From a virus: DNA of 48,286 nt. Shown here one piece after another: positions 26,101-33,608 of the stretch. The DNA lies in IMG/VR virus record IMGVR_UViG_3300032323_001529, positions 1 through 48,286 of that record; one strand, written 5' to 3'. The notes below the pieces were generated by a model, which saw nothing but the letters and a program-made list of their open reading frames with translations, was not told the DNA's origin and searched no databases. Numbering within the stretch: the first letter of the stretch is position 1; each line of letters opens with the position of its first letter. The position numbers were made by a program, and so were the translations under genes.

Positions 26101-27609
26101 TCTTTATTAATTGAAAACATTCAAGGATCTATCATTCAAGATAGTACTTCACAATTAATATATGTTGGAACTTCAGGAACTACAGTTTTATCTGGAGCTA
26201 CTGTAAGATATAATAATAATATAAGTGATGGATTGCATTTTAAAGTAAAACATAATAATCATGGAATGTATTCTTTAAATGATTATGTAACTCTTAGCGG
26301 ACTTGAATCTGATTTAAAACCACAAAAACTCAATTCAAGTTACAATTCTTCTTCTACTGCTAATATAACTTTAAGTGCGGTTGGAATTTTTACAAGTTTT
26401 GAAAATTTACCAGTATCAGCTTTGAATCCTGGATATATTTTAGTCGGAGATGAAATAATTAGATATACTGGTGTAACTACTTCAACAAATAGTTTAACAG
26501 GTGTAACTAGGGGAATTGATTCTACTATTCCAGCATCTTATTCTACATCACAACAAGTATTTAAATATGAATTGAATGGAATTTCTTTGAGAAGAATTAA
26601 TAAAACTCATAGTTTATCGGGAACGGATCACTCAAAATATCCAACTGATTTAGATTATTATTATGTTAAATTAGGTATATCCACAAGTGGAACTGATAGA
26701 TCTGCAGGAAATTCAAATGGATTCCCAGAATTATATTTTAATCAGAATAAGAGTTGTGGATCATATGATCCATTGCAACTAACTTCTTCAAATAGAACAC
26801 CAAAAGCCACACAAAATATACCTTTTAATGTTATCAGACCTAACATTCAGACTTTAACTCCACAATCTACAGGAATATCTGCTAAGATTAGAACTTTTTC
26901 TGGTGGCTCTCCTGATAATAATTCAATAAATGCTTTTGTGGATCAGGGATTTGAAACTATATCTCTTACTTCTAATAATTTCTTGTCAAGTCCAAGAATT
27001 ATTTGTTCTAAAGTTAATGAAAATCAGTTTTTACAAGATTTCCCAGGTAAAAAATCATTCACAATGGAAGTAAACTTATCAACTACTGATTCTAAAGTTT
27101 CTCCTATGATTGATTTGGATAGAGTAAATTTAATTACTGTTGGAAACCGATTAAATTCAAAAATTTCTGATTATTCCAAAGATCCTAGAGTGAACTCATT
27201 GAGAGATGATCCTAGTGCTTGTAGTTATGTTACCAAAATTGTAAGGTTAGAAAGGGGATCTGATAATCTAAAAGTCTTTTTTGACGCTTACCGACATTCA
27301 ACAAGTGATATTCGAGTAATGTATAGATTATTCAGATCAGATACCGATCTATCTACACAATTATATGAACTTTTCCCTGGTTATGATAATTTAGATGAAA
27401 ATAATCAAGTAATAAGTGCAGCAAATAATAATGGAAGACCTGATAGACTAGTATTACCTTCTTCAACTATTGGTGAATTTAAATCATATGAATTTACTGC
27501 TAAAAATCTACCATTATTCAATGGATTCCAAATTAAGATTATTATGAGTGGAACTAATACAACATTCACACCATTAATTAGAGATCTACGTGTAATAGCA
27601 TCCATTTAA
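20104..27609 (+). CDS. Large DUF4815-type virion structural protein (2501 aa)
   Basis: The N-terminus (YFDDFDATKNYQRVLFKPG, IPIQARELTTLQSILQNQVEKFG) is characteristic of DUF4815 phage structural proteins, as are PGKAYVRGYEVETI near residue 358 and IENRLKNVEYYTSLSLLE near 1120. Later blocks include RLKPNTRLYPFFDNVNMSQY (about 1425), then WVDPLAQSFEVPDTNGVF near 1665 with a following beta-sandwich. The C-terminal part carries a Gly-Tyr module (near 25850-26080), a small unit ending VTRGIDST, and a conserved terminal beta domain. It occupies the gp9/gp10 slot of T4, so it is probably a baseplate-peripheral or fibre-attachment protein, though I see no direct homology to those. A Gln/Thr/Ser-rich linker (about 1330-1400) separates the halves. 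The next gene starts two bases after its stop. Confidence 0.82.
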   Translation: MAQNTNLNASPYFDDFDATKNYQRVLFKPGIPIQARELTTLQSILQNQVEKFGKHFFKEGSVVIPGQLAYDPDYFYVQIDPTHLGVPVSLYISQLVGRYVKGEISGVKALIESYIIDQESENGNYTLYVKYQSSGETDFTINSFVDGENLIILEDLQYSLSIIRSGSSFATTIVSESVGSGSAAKIQEGVFFIRGFFVDVPSQTVILDQYSNSPSYRIGLFIEESISVASQANPDLFDNARGFSNFAAPGADRLKITASLIKKSLDDFNDENFIELLRIENGIIKKFSNETQFNLIRDELARRTYDESGDYYVNPFKISVKESLNNKVGNNGVYEYNQLTQQGNIPSDNLLSLQISPGKAYVRGYEVETINTISVDSEKPRTTENKNNVSIPFSLGKQIELNNVYGSTPVGFGTTSIVHFYSNRTSTPGSSSGIQIGVGRIYDLKLKNAEYNNSSTKFEGSFYDIQTYNYINLNTPVSISKPAFIQGKNSGATGYLASSVSNSNQIILYQVSGSFSLNESITVNGVDSSSIVTSIRDYNISDIKQVVGTNGVSFTADTILSQGSLLSPAGSTFTITGASGGVSTVTTSSSTFFVGINTGDILSYYTQGNSTPTYNRVKTVVTTSNSVVLEATTTVVGVSSGSLPVSTTNVTNITKVTPQILNTNNSYLFSILPDQHVSSIDLTNSDIIIKKSYPVTVVSNGLNVTLETNSNYTLEPFDEEDYNLTFSTGVVESLNSQKLTVSGRTVTLQNISANGNATLTVTFRKQNATSKNKIFNRCSTLVVSGSSLNSSGIGSTSINDGLSYNTFYGTRVQDKNISLNVPDVQNILAIYESSDQNDPDLPKLTLTNLNSNILNSIKGEAIIGEKSGSVGLLVSNNGTNQIEFVYSNENSFIEGESIIFQESQIRANVETFTQGDRDILSDYILNQNQKLEYIDYSFITRKDDSTPPTRRLKVVYNNYVLDPTDSGDFVTVSSYDKERYSSDLPQVDQFYASDIIDLRPRVLPYNPLTATSSPFEFDSRRFSTENNSSPHNFGKDKSINLSYAYYLGRIDRLYLDKDGRFFINSGVPSITPKLPNSIDNALEVATITLPPYVYNTRDVRVVLSNHKRYRMKDISNIENRLKNVEYYTSLSLLESDTKNLTLRDEQTQLDRFKCGFFVDNFKSLFSGNISDPAYKCSIDTAEGHLRPQHYTTSIDLLLGSEFVIGTGNTSNPQADLRFVSNLGSPNIKKVGDIICLNYTDTVFLENKFATRSENVNPFHVVNWIGAIELNPSTDTWIETRTSQRTVDVEGSYESAIQQLGVDTNTGLSPIDWGAWETTWTGTQDIGRQSMGSIFVGTQQVSQSTSRGSFQKGRGVPQTTTTTFRDQFTNFENVTTLTTEKQSRQGIQYRVGERFDETNLGPRVVSTDVIHTMRSRNIEFISRRLKPNTRLYPFFDNVNMSQYVIPKLIEISMISGTFVMGETVQGTSGSVSTRFRLAKADHKYGPYNNPTQVFVQNPYNITENLSTSYSTTSGLLNVDTASLELQSASGFYGYIVQNMQLVGQTSGAIATVQNVRLITDNAGTLIGSLFIPDSRLPSTPSFETGTKTFSLTTSDVNATIIGTVDSTAETVFTSAGTLNNVEDSTLRIRNADISREVRTDTRTLSEQNTTLQANTSFSNRTTTQTRWVDPLAQSFEVPDTNGVFLTKCDIFFKTKDTSGLPVTLQVRTMQTGLPTQTILPFGEVVLEPEEVTLSEDASVPTTFTFPSPVYLETGNAYCVVLLSASNQYTVWISRMGEEDISTINLAESEKILVSQQPLLGSLFKSQNGATWDPSQLEDLKLKLYRANFYQGETTVRFYNPDLDIGNNQIVSLRPNPLDCISRSSLVGIAKSLTSSEVNNLTPGVTILQSSNNNFSGKLKSVVGAIGIGSTLSITSVGSGFTSSSRTYSNVDLVALSGRGVGGKVNLTVSGGVAVAATVSIGGTGYAYGDALSIDYTKTDGFGKNLILTISNNVGIISSFNSLLIENIQGSIIQDSTSQLIYVGTSGTTVLSGATVRYNNNISDGLHFKVKHNNHGMYSLNDYVTLSGLESDLKPQKLNSSYNSSSTANITLSAVGIFTSFENLPVSALNPGYILVGDEIIRYTGVTTSTNSLTGVTRGIDSTIPASYSTSQQVFKYELNGISLRRINKTHSLSGTDHSKYPTDLDYYYVKLGISTSGTDRSAGNSNGFPELYFNQNKSCGSYDPLQLTSSNRTPKATQNIPFNVIRPNIQTLTPQSTGISAKIRTFSGGSPDNNSINAFVDQGFETISLTSNNFLSSPRIICSKVNENQFLQDFPGKKSFTMEVNLSTTDSKVSPMIDLDRVNLITVGNRLNSKISDYSKDPRVNSLRDDPSACSYVTKIVRLERGSDNLKVFFDAYRHSTSDIRVMYRLFRSDTDLSTQLYELFPGYDNLDENNQVISAANNNGRPDRLVLPSSTIGEFKSYEFTAKNLPLFNGFQIKIIMSGTNTTFTPLIRDLRVIASI

Positions 27610-27610
27610 A

Positions 27611-27856
27611 ATGAAAATACCGGTAGAAGGAAATCCCAATTTATATCGTGATAGTGAATCTGGAGCAATATTGAATTGTTCGGATATTGATTACATTAAT
27701 TATCAAGAAGTTAAAAAAAAGAAAATCCAAGAAATGCAGGAAATTGATAATTTGAAAAATAAAGTTTCTGAAATAGAGACTATCAAATCCGACTTACTGG
27801 AATTGAAGTCTCTAATGAAAGAACTTGTTTCACAAATGCAGACTAACAATAAATAA
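27611..27856 (+). CDS. Small coiled-coil protein in the tail operon (81 aa)
   Basis: The 81-residue protein has a short N-terminal unit (MKIPVEGNPNLYRDSESGAI, then NCSDIDYINY) followed by a long charged helix from about residue 32 to the end with regular hydrophobic spacing (IDNLKNKVSEIETIKSDLLE), so a coiled coil is likely. I recall similar short proteins beside tail genes in T4-like cyanophages. It could be a chaperone or a trimerisation partner for neighbouring fibre or baseplate components; neither is shown by sequence. It is separated from the preceding giant gene by one base. Confidence 0.7.
   Translation: MKIPVEGNPNLYRDSESGAILNCSDIDYINYQEVKKKKIQEMQEIDNLKNKVSEIETIKSDLLELKSLMKELVSQMQTNNK
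27848..27855 (+). promoter_or_regulatory. Late-promoter-like octamer overlapping a stop codon
   Basis: AATAAATA differs from TATAAATA at one position. Its last two bases are the first two of the TAA ending the coiled-coil gene, and the next start codon is at 27878. Confidence 0.45.
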
Positions 27857-27877
27857 CTAAAAGGACGAATTACAGTA

Positions 27878-28210
27878 ATGGCTGCAAGAAATGTAAATCT
27901 AGTTCTTGAACAGGGGGTTGATTTTCAAGCCACCTTTACGATCAGAAATACTAATAACGCACCATTAAATCTTACTGGTTATAGTGGTATTTCATCCATC
28001 AGAAAACATCCAACATCTTCTACATCGTACCCACTAACTCTTACATTCGTAGATAGGTTAAATGGGAGAATTTCAGTATCTATGGGATATACTTCTACAA
28101 GTGCGATGGAAGGTGGCCGTTATGTTTATGATGTTATTCTTATTTCTCCTAATTCTTACAGAACCAGACCTGTTCAAGGAAATGTTTTGGTAACTCCAGG
28201 AGTATCATAA
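27878..28210 (+). CDS. Small beta-rich virion protein (110 aa)
   Basis: The 110-residue product reads as a single beta-sandwich: NVNLVLEQGVDFQATFTIRN at the start, a central SSIRKHP turn, and VYDVILISPNSYRTRP near the end. This pattern is seen in small phage baseplate or fibre-adaptor domains (BppU-N-like or Ig-like folds), but I cannot assign a family firmly. An AAGGA element lies 12 bases before the ATG, rather far for a strong Shine-Dalgarno. Its stop overlaps the next start by one base, so the pair is probably made in fixed ratio. Confidence 0.65.
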   Translation: MAARNVNLVLEQGVDFQATFTIRNTNNAPLNLTGYSGISSIRKHPTSSTSYPLTLTFVDRLNGRISVSMGYTSTSAMEGGRYVYDVILISPNSYRTRPVQGNVLVTPGVS

Positions 28211-28887
28211 TGGCAGACTACTTAGTAACGTTAAATGAACCTGGTCCATATAGAATTGGTGTTGATTATGAAATACCAACCAAATCTATTCAATATAGTA
28301 ATTTAATATTAGATAATATAAATTCCCAATTTACTGGAGTTGCGCACACTTTTGGATTATATAATTCGGGTGATTCATATGTTCCAATTAACGAACAACA
28401 ATTAATTGTAAGTTTAAATAATGTCGTCTTAGAACCTATACAAGATTTTGTAGTATCTAATAATAACATTATTTTTACTAATGCTCCTGACATTGGTGAT
28501 GATGTTTTTATCATAGCTCTTGCAACCACTGCTGATTTGACAAGAACTATTAATTATGTTATTGACAGCGGATCAATTTCAATGTTACCCGGAAACAAAG
28601 GATCGGTAACTATTGATGTAAGTGGAATTATAGAGTCTTTGGTAATTTTATCAGACCAACAAGGTAATTTAACTATCGATATAAAAAAATCAAATTATTC
28701 AACTTTTCCTACTTTTTCTTCTATTGTTGGAGGCGTGTATCCGCAAATGACAAATTCGAGAAAAGTTCGTGATGATAATTTAATTGGATGGAATAAATCA
28801 ATAGTAGCCGGAGATATATTGACATTTGATGTCATCGCAGTCAACAATATCAATAGATTTTTAATCTCTTTAAAATTAAAATTATAA
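28210..28887 (+). CDS. Virion structural protein with fibre-type beta domain (225 aa)
   Basis: The first half holds a recognisable fibre unit: FTGVAHTFGLYNSG, then EQQLIVSLNNVVLEPIQDF and NIIFTNAPDIGDDVFIIAL, i.e. the "LIVSLNGV.xEP...I.F..AP..GD" pattern found in many phage tail fibres. The second half (PGNKGSVTIDVSGIIESLV and following) is another small beta domain. AGGAG at 28198-28202 gives a good ribosome-binding site inside the previous gene, seven bases before the ATG. It is most likely a distal baseplate or fibre-associated protein. Its stop codon overlaps a perfect late-promoter octamer for the next gene. Confidence 0.7.
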   Translation: MADYLVTLNEPGPYRIGVDYEIPTKSIQYSNLILDNINSQFTGVAHTFGLYNSGDSYVPINEQQLIVSLNNVVLEPIQDFVVSNNNIIFTNAPDIGDDVFIIALATTADLTRTINYVIDSGSISMLPGNKGSVTIDVSGIIESLVILSDQQGNLTIDIKKSNYSTFPTFSSIVGGVYPQMTNSRKVRDDNLIGWNKSIVAGDILTFDVIAVNNINRFLISLKLKL

Positions 28888-28890
28888 ATA
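28883..28890 (+). promoter_or_regulatory. Perfect T4-type late-promoter octamer
   Basis: TATAAATA matches the T4 late consensus at all eight positions and overlaps the preceding stop codon (28885-28887). The next gene starts at 28935 behind a purine-rich Shine-Dalgarno (AGGGGAG), giving a leader of roughly 40 bases. Confidence 0.7.
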
Positions 28891-28934
28891 AAGATAGTTA
28901 TTACACAATCATAGCCTGTAGGGGAGTTGTTTAA

Positions 28935-29942
28935 ATGGCACTATTAGTTCCAAATATTGGAGAACTTGAGTCACTCAGATACTTGGTTGCACAGAACAAC
29001 CATACTGCAAGTCTTGCTGACCAATCTCCTAGAAATTTAGTCTTAAAACTTTTTACTAGTAACACCACTCCAGCTGAGACGGATGTTCCTTCTGCAACGA
29101 GATATTACGAGCCATATGGAATTGGTAATACTAATGCTTATGGATTTGTTCCTACAACCGGTTATCCATATTGCGTAAATAACAGAGCAGATCAAAATTA
29201 TACTTCCCAGACTGGTATTCTTCTTAATGGGTCTCGTTGGAGAATAAATCAAGTTGGTTCGGGTACAACTGCAACATATCCAGAACAGACATTCACATTT
29301 ACTGGAGATGCAGGAGATATTTACGGTTATTATGTAACTCGTGCAAATAACATGCCTGTTGCTGTTCAAGGTAAAGTTCATTATGCTTCTGTTGGTATCG
29401 GAACGACTGTAACAAAAGGAGATAACACTGATCCAGTTATTGGAGTTATTGGAAATTCTTACATTACTGTTGACCCAGACCAAAGTGTAGATGATCTAAC
29501 TTTAGGAATGGTTGTTGGAGGAAATGCTGGAATTCAAACTGGTACTGTAGTAATTGGTGTTGATAGAGCTCTAAAAGTTGTTTATTTGGATAAAGCACTT
29601 ATTGATAACATTCAGGTTGCTACGGATCCTAGTGTAACATTTAGTTTTGGTAAAATAGTTGCTGCAGGACATCAACTTGTTGCCGGAGATGTTCTTTATG
29701 TAGCTGCTGGAACCGGTAATACTACATTAACATCTAATGTTTATACGGTATTTTCTGTACCAAATGCTAATGAGTTCCATACTACTCCAGCTTTAACTCC
29801 TACACCAAACGTTACTGCCGGTTTAAGTACCGCAACTCTCTATAGTTCTGTTATGTATGCTGAAAGATTTACAAATGGCCCATACACCATCCAAAATAAT
29901 GGTGACCAAATCAAGATTACATTAAACGTTGCTCTTGATTGA
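28935..29942 (+). CDS. Virion structural protein (335 aa), cyanophage type
   Basis: The protein opens with MALLVPNIGELESLRYLVAQ, followed by LVLKLFTSNTTPAE, a start I recognise from phage structural proteins where it forms an N-terminal virion-binding domain. The middle is Gly/Thr/Val-rich beta structure (FTGDAGDIYGYYVTRANN), and the C-terminal half has short strands separated by glycine turns. It has its own perfect late-promoter octamer, a strong ribosome-binding site and a following terminator. It is therefore probably an independently controlled, abundant virion component. Exact location in the particle is unknown; gene order suggests the tail tip or fibres. Confidence 0.7.
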   Translation: MALLVPNIGELESLRYLVAQNNHTASLADQSPRNLVLKLFTSNTTPAETDVPSATRYYEPYGIGNTNAYGFVPTTGYPYCVNNRADQNYTSQTGILLNGSRWRINQVGSGTTATYPEQTFTFTGDAGDIYGYYVTRANNMPVAVQGKVHYASVGIGTTVTKGDNTDPVIGVIGNSYITVDPDQSVDDLTLGMVVGGNAGIQTGTVVIGVDRALKVVYLDKALIDNIQVATDPSVTFSFGKIVAAGHQLVAGDVLYVAAGTGNTTLTSNVYTVFSVPNANEFHTTPALTPTPNVTAGLSTATLYSSVMYAERFTNGPYTIQNNGDQIKITLNVALD

Positions 29943-29978
29943 TTTAATTTAATAATCAATATAGTAAGTTATTGGTGG

Positions 29979-30015
29979 GAGGGTTGCTTTTTTATGGCGA
30001 TCCTCTTTCTTTTTT
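29979..30015 (+). terminator. Intrinsic terminator after the 335-aa gene
   Basis: GAGGGTTGC (29979-29987) pairs with GCGATCCTC (29997-30005), nine pairs including two G-T wobbles, around a nine-base loop. A T-rich tract with a single C follows (30006-30015). It lies 37 bases after the stop codon. Confidence 0.8.
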
Positions 30016-30038
30016 AACAAAGTTCTTGGACTACTTGC

Positions 30039-33000
30039 ATGACTGTCTATGTTTATAGTCTAGACAATCCGGAAGTAAATAATCCATATTCTCAAGAAGA
30101 TTATGGATCGATTACTTCTGCCTCAACTTCTCCAGTTGATAGTGGGTCTATAACTGACAGTAATCCGGAATTTAATTTTTTAGAAGATGATTGGTATCTA
30201 ATTTCTGTTTCGGAATCATTAATTCCTTATGGAAATTTAATTACTTTAGATTCATCACAAGAATCTGCAACATATCAATACGTTTCTTCTGGAATATTAT
30301 TTGAATTTGCAACTCAAACTGTTACCGAAAATGTAGTATTTACATGGGTAGGTAATGGTACAGTATTTGAGATAGGTAATGGTCTAGAAAGGACCGTAAA
30401 TGCATATCTGTCTTCTGGTACACTCCGACTGGATACAACCGTCGCAGAGACGGCCTTGGAGTCATTTACAATCGATCCTGCAGAAGATACCGTTCTCTAC
30501 ACAATAACTGGTATCTCCGGATTAAGAGTTACAAACCAAACTCCAGAAGACACTCAACTATTTGTTACTTCTGGAAAAGCTTTAGAATCAGAAACAGAGT
30601 CTTATATTGGAACTGGATTAGCAATATTCTCTGGGTCTGCTCAAGAAAAATTCACAGTTGGTAATTATAATGCCTCCGGCAATTTATTCAGTGTAGATAC
30701 TGCGGAAGAAAGTATCACATATGATTATAATGAATCTTCGATTCAGACTGGAAATATAATTGACTACGGAAATATTGTAGATATTCTCACAGAAGTTTCG
30801 GAGGATTACGGACAAGTTTCGGAAATTCCAGATCCAAAGATAATAGATTTCCAGATTATTTCCGATCAAGTAGAACCAATAATCTATCCATTTGGTGGAA
30901 TGACCATCAGTGGATCTGCCATATATGCTCCAAATTACAGAATTTATATAGATGGTCGTGCAATAGTAAGAGTTGCTTACTCTAACTTTGTCAGCGGAAC
31001 TTTATTTGGATTCTCCAATTTAGATGAAAGTGTTACTTACTCTTATAATGAAAGTTCAATAAACGAAGGAGAATCAGTATATCCGTTTGGCACGATTAAT
31101 ATTGTTAATGGATATAGTCCACAAGAATCTTATCCATGGCTCCCAGAACCCGGAGTTGGAAGATCTTGGAGCTTTACTAGAAAAGGATATCAGGGTGATG
31201 TTGCATTATATTCTCTATCTGGTATCAGTTCTTATAGAGAACTTGCTAATTATTCTTATTTTGGAGATGTACCAACATTAACTATTTCTGGAGAACTTTT
31301 ACACCCATTTATTGACTACACACCTCATTATGGTATTGAAAAAAATATTGGTATTGGAACAACAGGTATTCAAGTATCCGGAACTCTTGTAGAGAAGAAC
31401 ACGGAGTCTTATGTTGGATTAGGTACTTTAACTTTCTCTGAAGTATCTGTAGAGTCTTATTCTGCTCAGACTCCGGAAGACACTCAACTATTTGTTATTT
31501 CTGGAATTTCTGTAGAAAGTGATACTGATTCTTACGTTGGATTAGGTACTTTAACGTTATCTGGAGTTTCTGTAGAAAGTGATACTGATTCTTACGTTGG
31601 ATTAGGTACTTTAACTTTCTCCGGAGTATCGGCAGAAAGTGATACCGATTCTTATATTGGTTTAGGCACGTTAACGTTCTCTGGAGTATCTGTAGAGAAG
31701 AATACGGAGTCTTATGTTGGATTAGGTACTTTAACTTTCTCTGAAGTATCTGTAGAGAGTGATACCGATTCTTATGTTGGATTAGGTACTTTAACCTTCT
31801 CTGGAGTATCTTTAGAATCTTATTCAGCCCAAATTCCAGAAGATACCCAATTATTCCAAATCAGTGGTCAGTCATCATATAATTTAAATCTACAATATAA
31901 AACCACCGAGACTCCACCACCAATAACATTATTCGGTCAACCACTTGTACATCCTAATGTTGATTATACTCCACATTATGGTATTGAGAAAAATATTGGA
32001 GTTGGTACTACTGGAATTAAATTCTTAAGAGGTGTAGGATTTACTTCAGATAGTGAAGGAAATCTTCGTGATGCTAGAACTTATTCCAATGTCTATCCTC
32101 GTAATGATAAGGTTCCAAATACTGGAATCGGCACAATTACTTTCGATCAAACTAATAATACTGCCAAGTATAGTCCGTTAACACCTTATACTGGAACTGG
32201 TCGATTCAATATTGTTAATGGATACAGTCCACAAGAATCTTATCCATGGATTCCAGGACCAGGTGTTGGCAAATCTTGGAGTTTCACAAAATCAAATTAT
32301 AATGGAACTGGTGTTATCTCACTTTCTGGAATTGCATCTACTAGAGAGATTGCAGTTTATGGATATTATGGTAATGATAACAATCCAGGAACTTCTGGAA
32401 CTATATTCATATCACAACAAACAACTCAGTCTATTGAGAAAGAAATAGATTCTTATGTTGGTGTCGGAACTTATTTAATATCTGGTGCATCTATATTAAA
32501 AGAATCAAATGCATATCTTGGATCCGGAATAATTAATATTTCTGGAACTGGTTTAGAGAGTTTATCATCTCAAATTCCAGAAAATGTCCAACTATTTAAT
32601 ATCACTGGAAGTTCTTTCGAAGTTTATTCTGCTCAAACTCCAGAAATTGAAGTTCTTTATGTCATTGGCGGAAGTATTGATGAAAGAACAACCAATTCTT
32701 ATAGTGGAAATGGTTCTGTAACTTTAAGTGGTTCTGCAAGATCAATTGAAATTCCAAATTATCCATCAAGAGGATTAATTAGATTTGTAAAACACGATGT
32801 AGATAATGATTATGATACTTGTGACAATCAGGAAGTTACATCTGATAATCAAGATTCAGCTAATATAAGTTTTGTCAGCAATACACCAGAAAATACTATA
32901 TTATTTACATTCAGTGGTGTTGCATCTACAAGGGAGATTGCAACATATGAATATAATGAGACTATTAATTATACAATTTTCGGATCTTACGAAAAAGTTT

Positions 33001-33560
33001 CGTTTACACATTCAATTATTGGTTTTGGGACAATATTTGAGGTATCTTCTTCATTAGAAAAAAATGTAATCAGTTATGTAGGATCCGGAAGTTTCTCAAC
33101 TTTATCTGGAAGTTCTGAATCATACTCTGCGGAAATATCTGAGTCTACTATATTAATTCAAATTGGTGGATCTGCAGATATTAGAATTCAATTAGAATAT
33201 TCAGTTGTTGGTATTGGATTAGTTAATATTAATGGAAATTCAATTACCAGAAAGATCTCTACTTATGAACAAGTTGGATCTGGAACTGCAACTTTATCCG
33301 GAGAGTTAATTTATCCAGATATTATATTCATCCCATCACCAGATGGATTGGGGACAATTAATATTATTGGTTCTTCAACAAATTCTCTAACCAAAGAATA
33401 TAAAGACACATTTGGCACGTTATTTGGATTCTCTTCTGGATTTGAATCATTTACAAAATCAACTTACATCGGAGTCGGAACAATTTATATTCAAGAAATA
33501 TCGAGTATATCTATTAACAATTCATTCCAAATTCCTAGAACTTATATTGTTATCATTTAA
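30039..33560 (+). CDS. Repeat-rich virion protein (1173 aa), probable fibre or surface protein
   Basis: The chain is almost entirely short degenerate repeats. One type centres on SYVGLGTLTFSGVSVE (20 residues, tandem at 31501-31800); another on SAQTPEDTQLF (near 30541, 31466, 31826, and PENVQLF near 32578). Two larger blocks occur twice: NIVNGYSPQESYPW (31098 and 32208) and DYTPHYGIEKNIG (31315 and 31960). Alternating hydrophobic residues and glycines suggest repeated beta hairpins forming a fibrous or decoration-type structure. The N-terminus (VYVYSLDNPEVNNPY) and DYGSI-like units resemble Tyr-Gly repeat proteins of cyanophages. No enzyme motif or signal peptide is seen. It follows a terminator and precedes the tail fibre with a late-promoter-like octamer between. 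Function inferred only from place and repeats. Confidence 0.7.
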   Translation: MTVYVYSLDNPEVNNPYSQEDYGSITSASTSPVDSGSITDSNPEFNFLEDDWYLISVSESLIPYGNLITLDSSQESATYQYVSSGILFEFATQTVTENVVFTWVGNGTVFEIGNGLERTVNAYLSSGTLRLDTTVAETALESFTIDPAEDTVLYTITGISGLRVTNQTPEDTQLFVTSGKALESETESYIGTGLAIFSGSAQEKFTVGNYNASGNLFSVDTAEESITYDYNESSIQTGNIIDYGNIVDILTEVSEDYGQVSEIPDPKIIDFQIISDQVEPIIYPFGGMTISGSAIYAPNYRIYIDGRAIVRVAYSNFVSGTLFGFSNLDESVTYSYNESSINEGESVYPFGTINIVNGYSPQESYPWLPEPGVGRSWSFTRKGYQGDVALYSLSGISSYRELANYSYFGDVPTLTISGELLHPFIDYTPHYGIEKNIGIGTTGIQVSGTLVEKNTESYVGLGTLTFSEVSVESYSAQTPEDTQLFVISGISVESDTDSYVGLGTLTLSGVSVESDTDSYVGLGTLTFSGVSAESDTDSYIGLGTLTFSGVSVEKNTESYVGLGTLTFSEVSVESDTDSYVGLGTLTFSGVSLESYSAQIPEDTQLFQISGQSSYNLNLQYKTTETPPPITLFGQPLVHPNVDYTPHYGIEKNIGVGTTGIKFLRGVGFTSDSEGNLRDARTYSNVYPRNDKVPNTGIGTITFDQTNNTAKYSPLTPYTGTGRFNIVNGYSPQESYPWIPGPGVGKSWSFTKSNYNGTGVISLSGIASTREIAVYGYYGNDNNPGTSGTIFISQQTTQSIEKEIDSYVGVGTYLISGASILKESNAYLGSGIINISGTGLESLSSQIPENVQLFNITGSSFEVYSAQTPEIEVLYVIGGSIDERTTNSYSGNGSVTLSGSARSIEIPNYPSRGLIRFVKHDVDNDYDTCDNQEVTSDNQDSANISFVSNTPENTILFTFSGVASTREIATYEYNETINYTIFGSYEKVSFTHSIIGFGTIFEVSSSLEKNVISYVGSGSFSTLSGSSESYSAEISESTILIQIGGSADIRIQLEYSVVGIGLVNINGNSITRKISTYEQVGSGTATLSGELIYPDIIFIPSPDGLGTINIIGSSTNSLTKEYKDTFGTLFGFSSGFESFTKSTYIGVGTIYIQEISSISINNSFQIPRTYIVII
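31501..31800 (+). repeat. Five in-frame 60-base tandem repeats within the repeat-rich gene
   Basis: Successive 60-base units begin at 31501, 31561, 31621, 31681 and 31741, each encoding 20 residues of the type ESDTDSYVGLGTLTFSGVSV. Units 1 and 2 are nearly identical. A further partial unit starts at about 31388, and the first part of another (to about 31815) follows the array. Unit 4 and the upstream copy share a different head (EKNTE in place of ESDTD). Confidence 0.92.
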
Positions 33561-33564
33561 TTCT

Positions 33565-33572
33565 GATAAATA
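33565..33572 (+). promoter_or_regulatory. Late-promoter-like octamer before the tail fibre gene
   Basis: GATAAATA matches TATAAATA at seven of eight positions, five bases after the preceding stop codon and 36 bases before the fibre ATG at 33609. It would give the 10-kb fibre gene its own late transcript. Confidence 0.5.
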
Positions 33573-33608
33573 ACTCAGAAGAAATCATAATTTGAGTCGT
33601 ATAGTACT

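Noticed and set aside
31388-31815. Regular 60-base repeats as a possible CRISPR array
   Set aside because: Repeats are contiguous, have no unique spacers, and stay in frame within one long protein.
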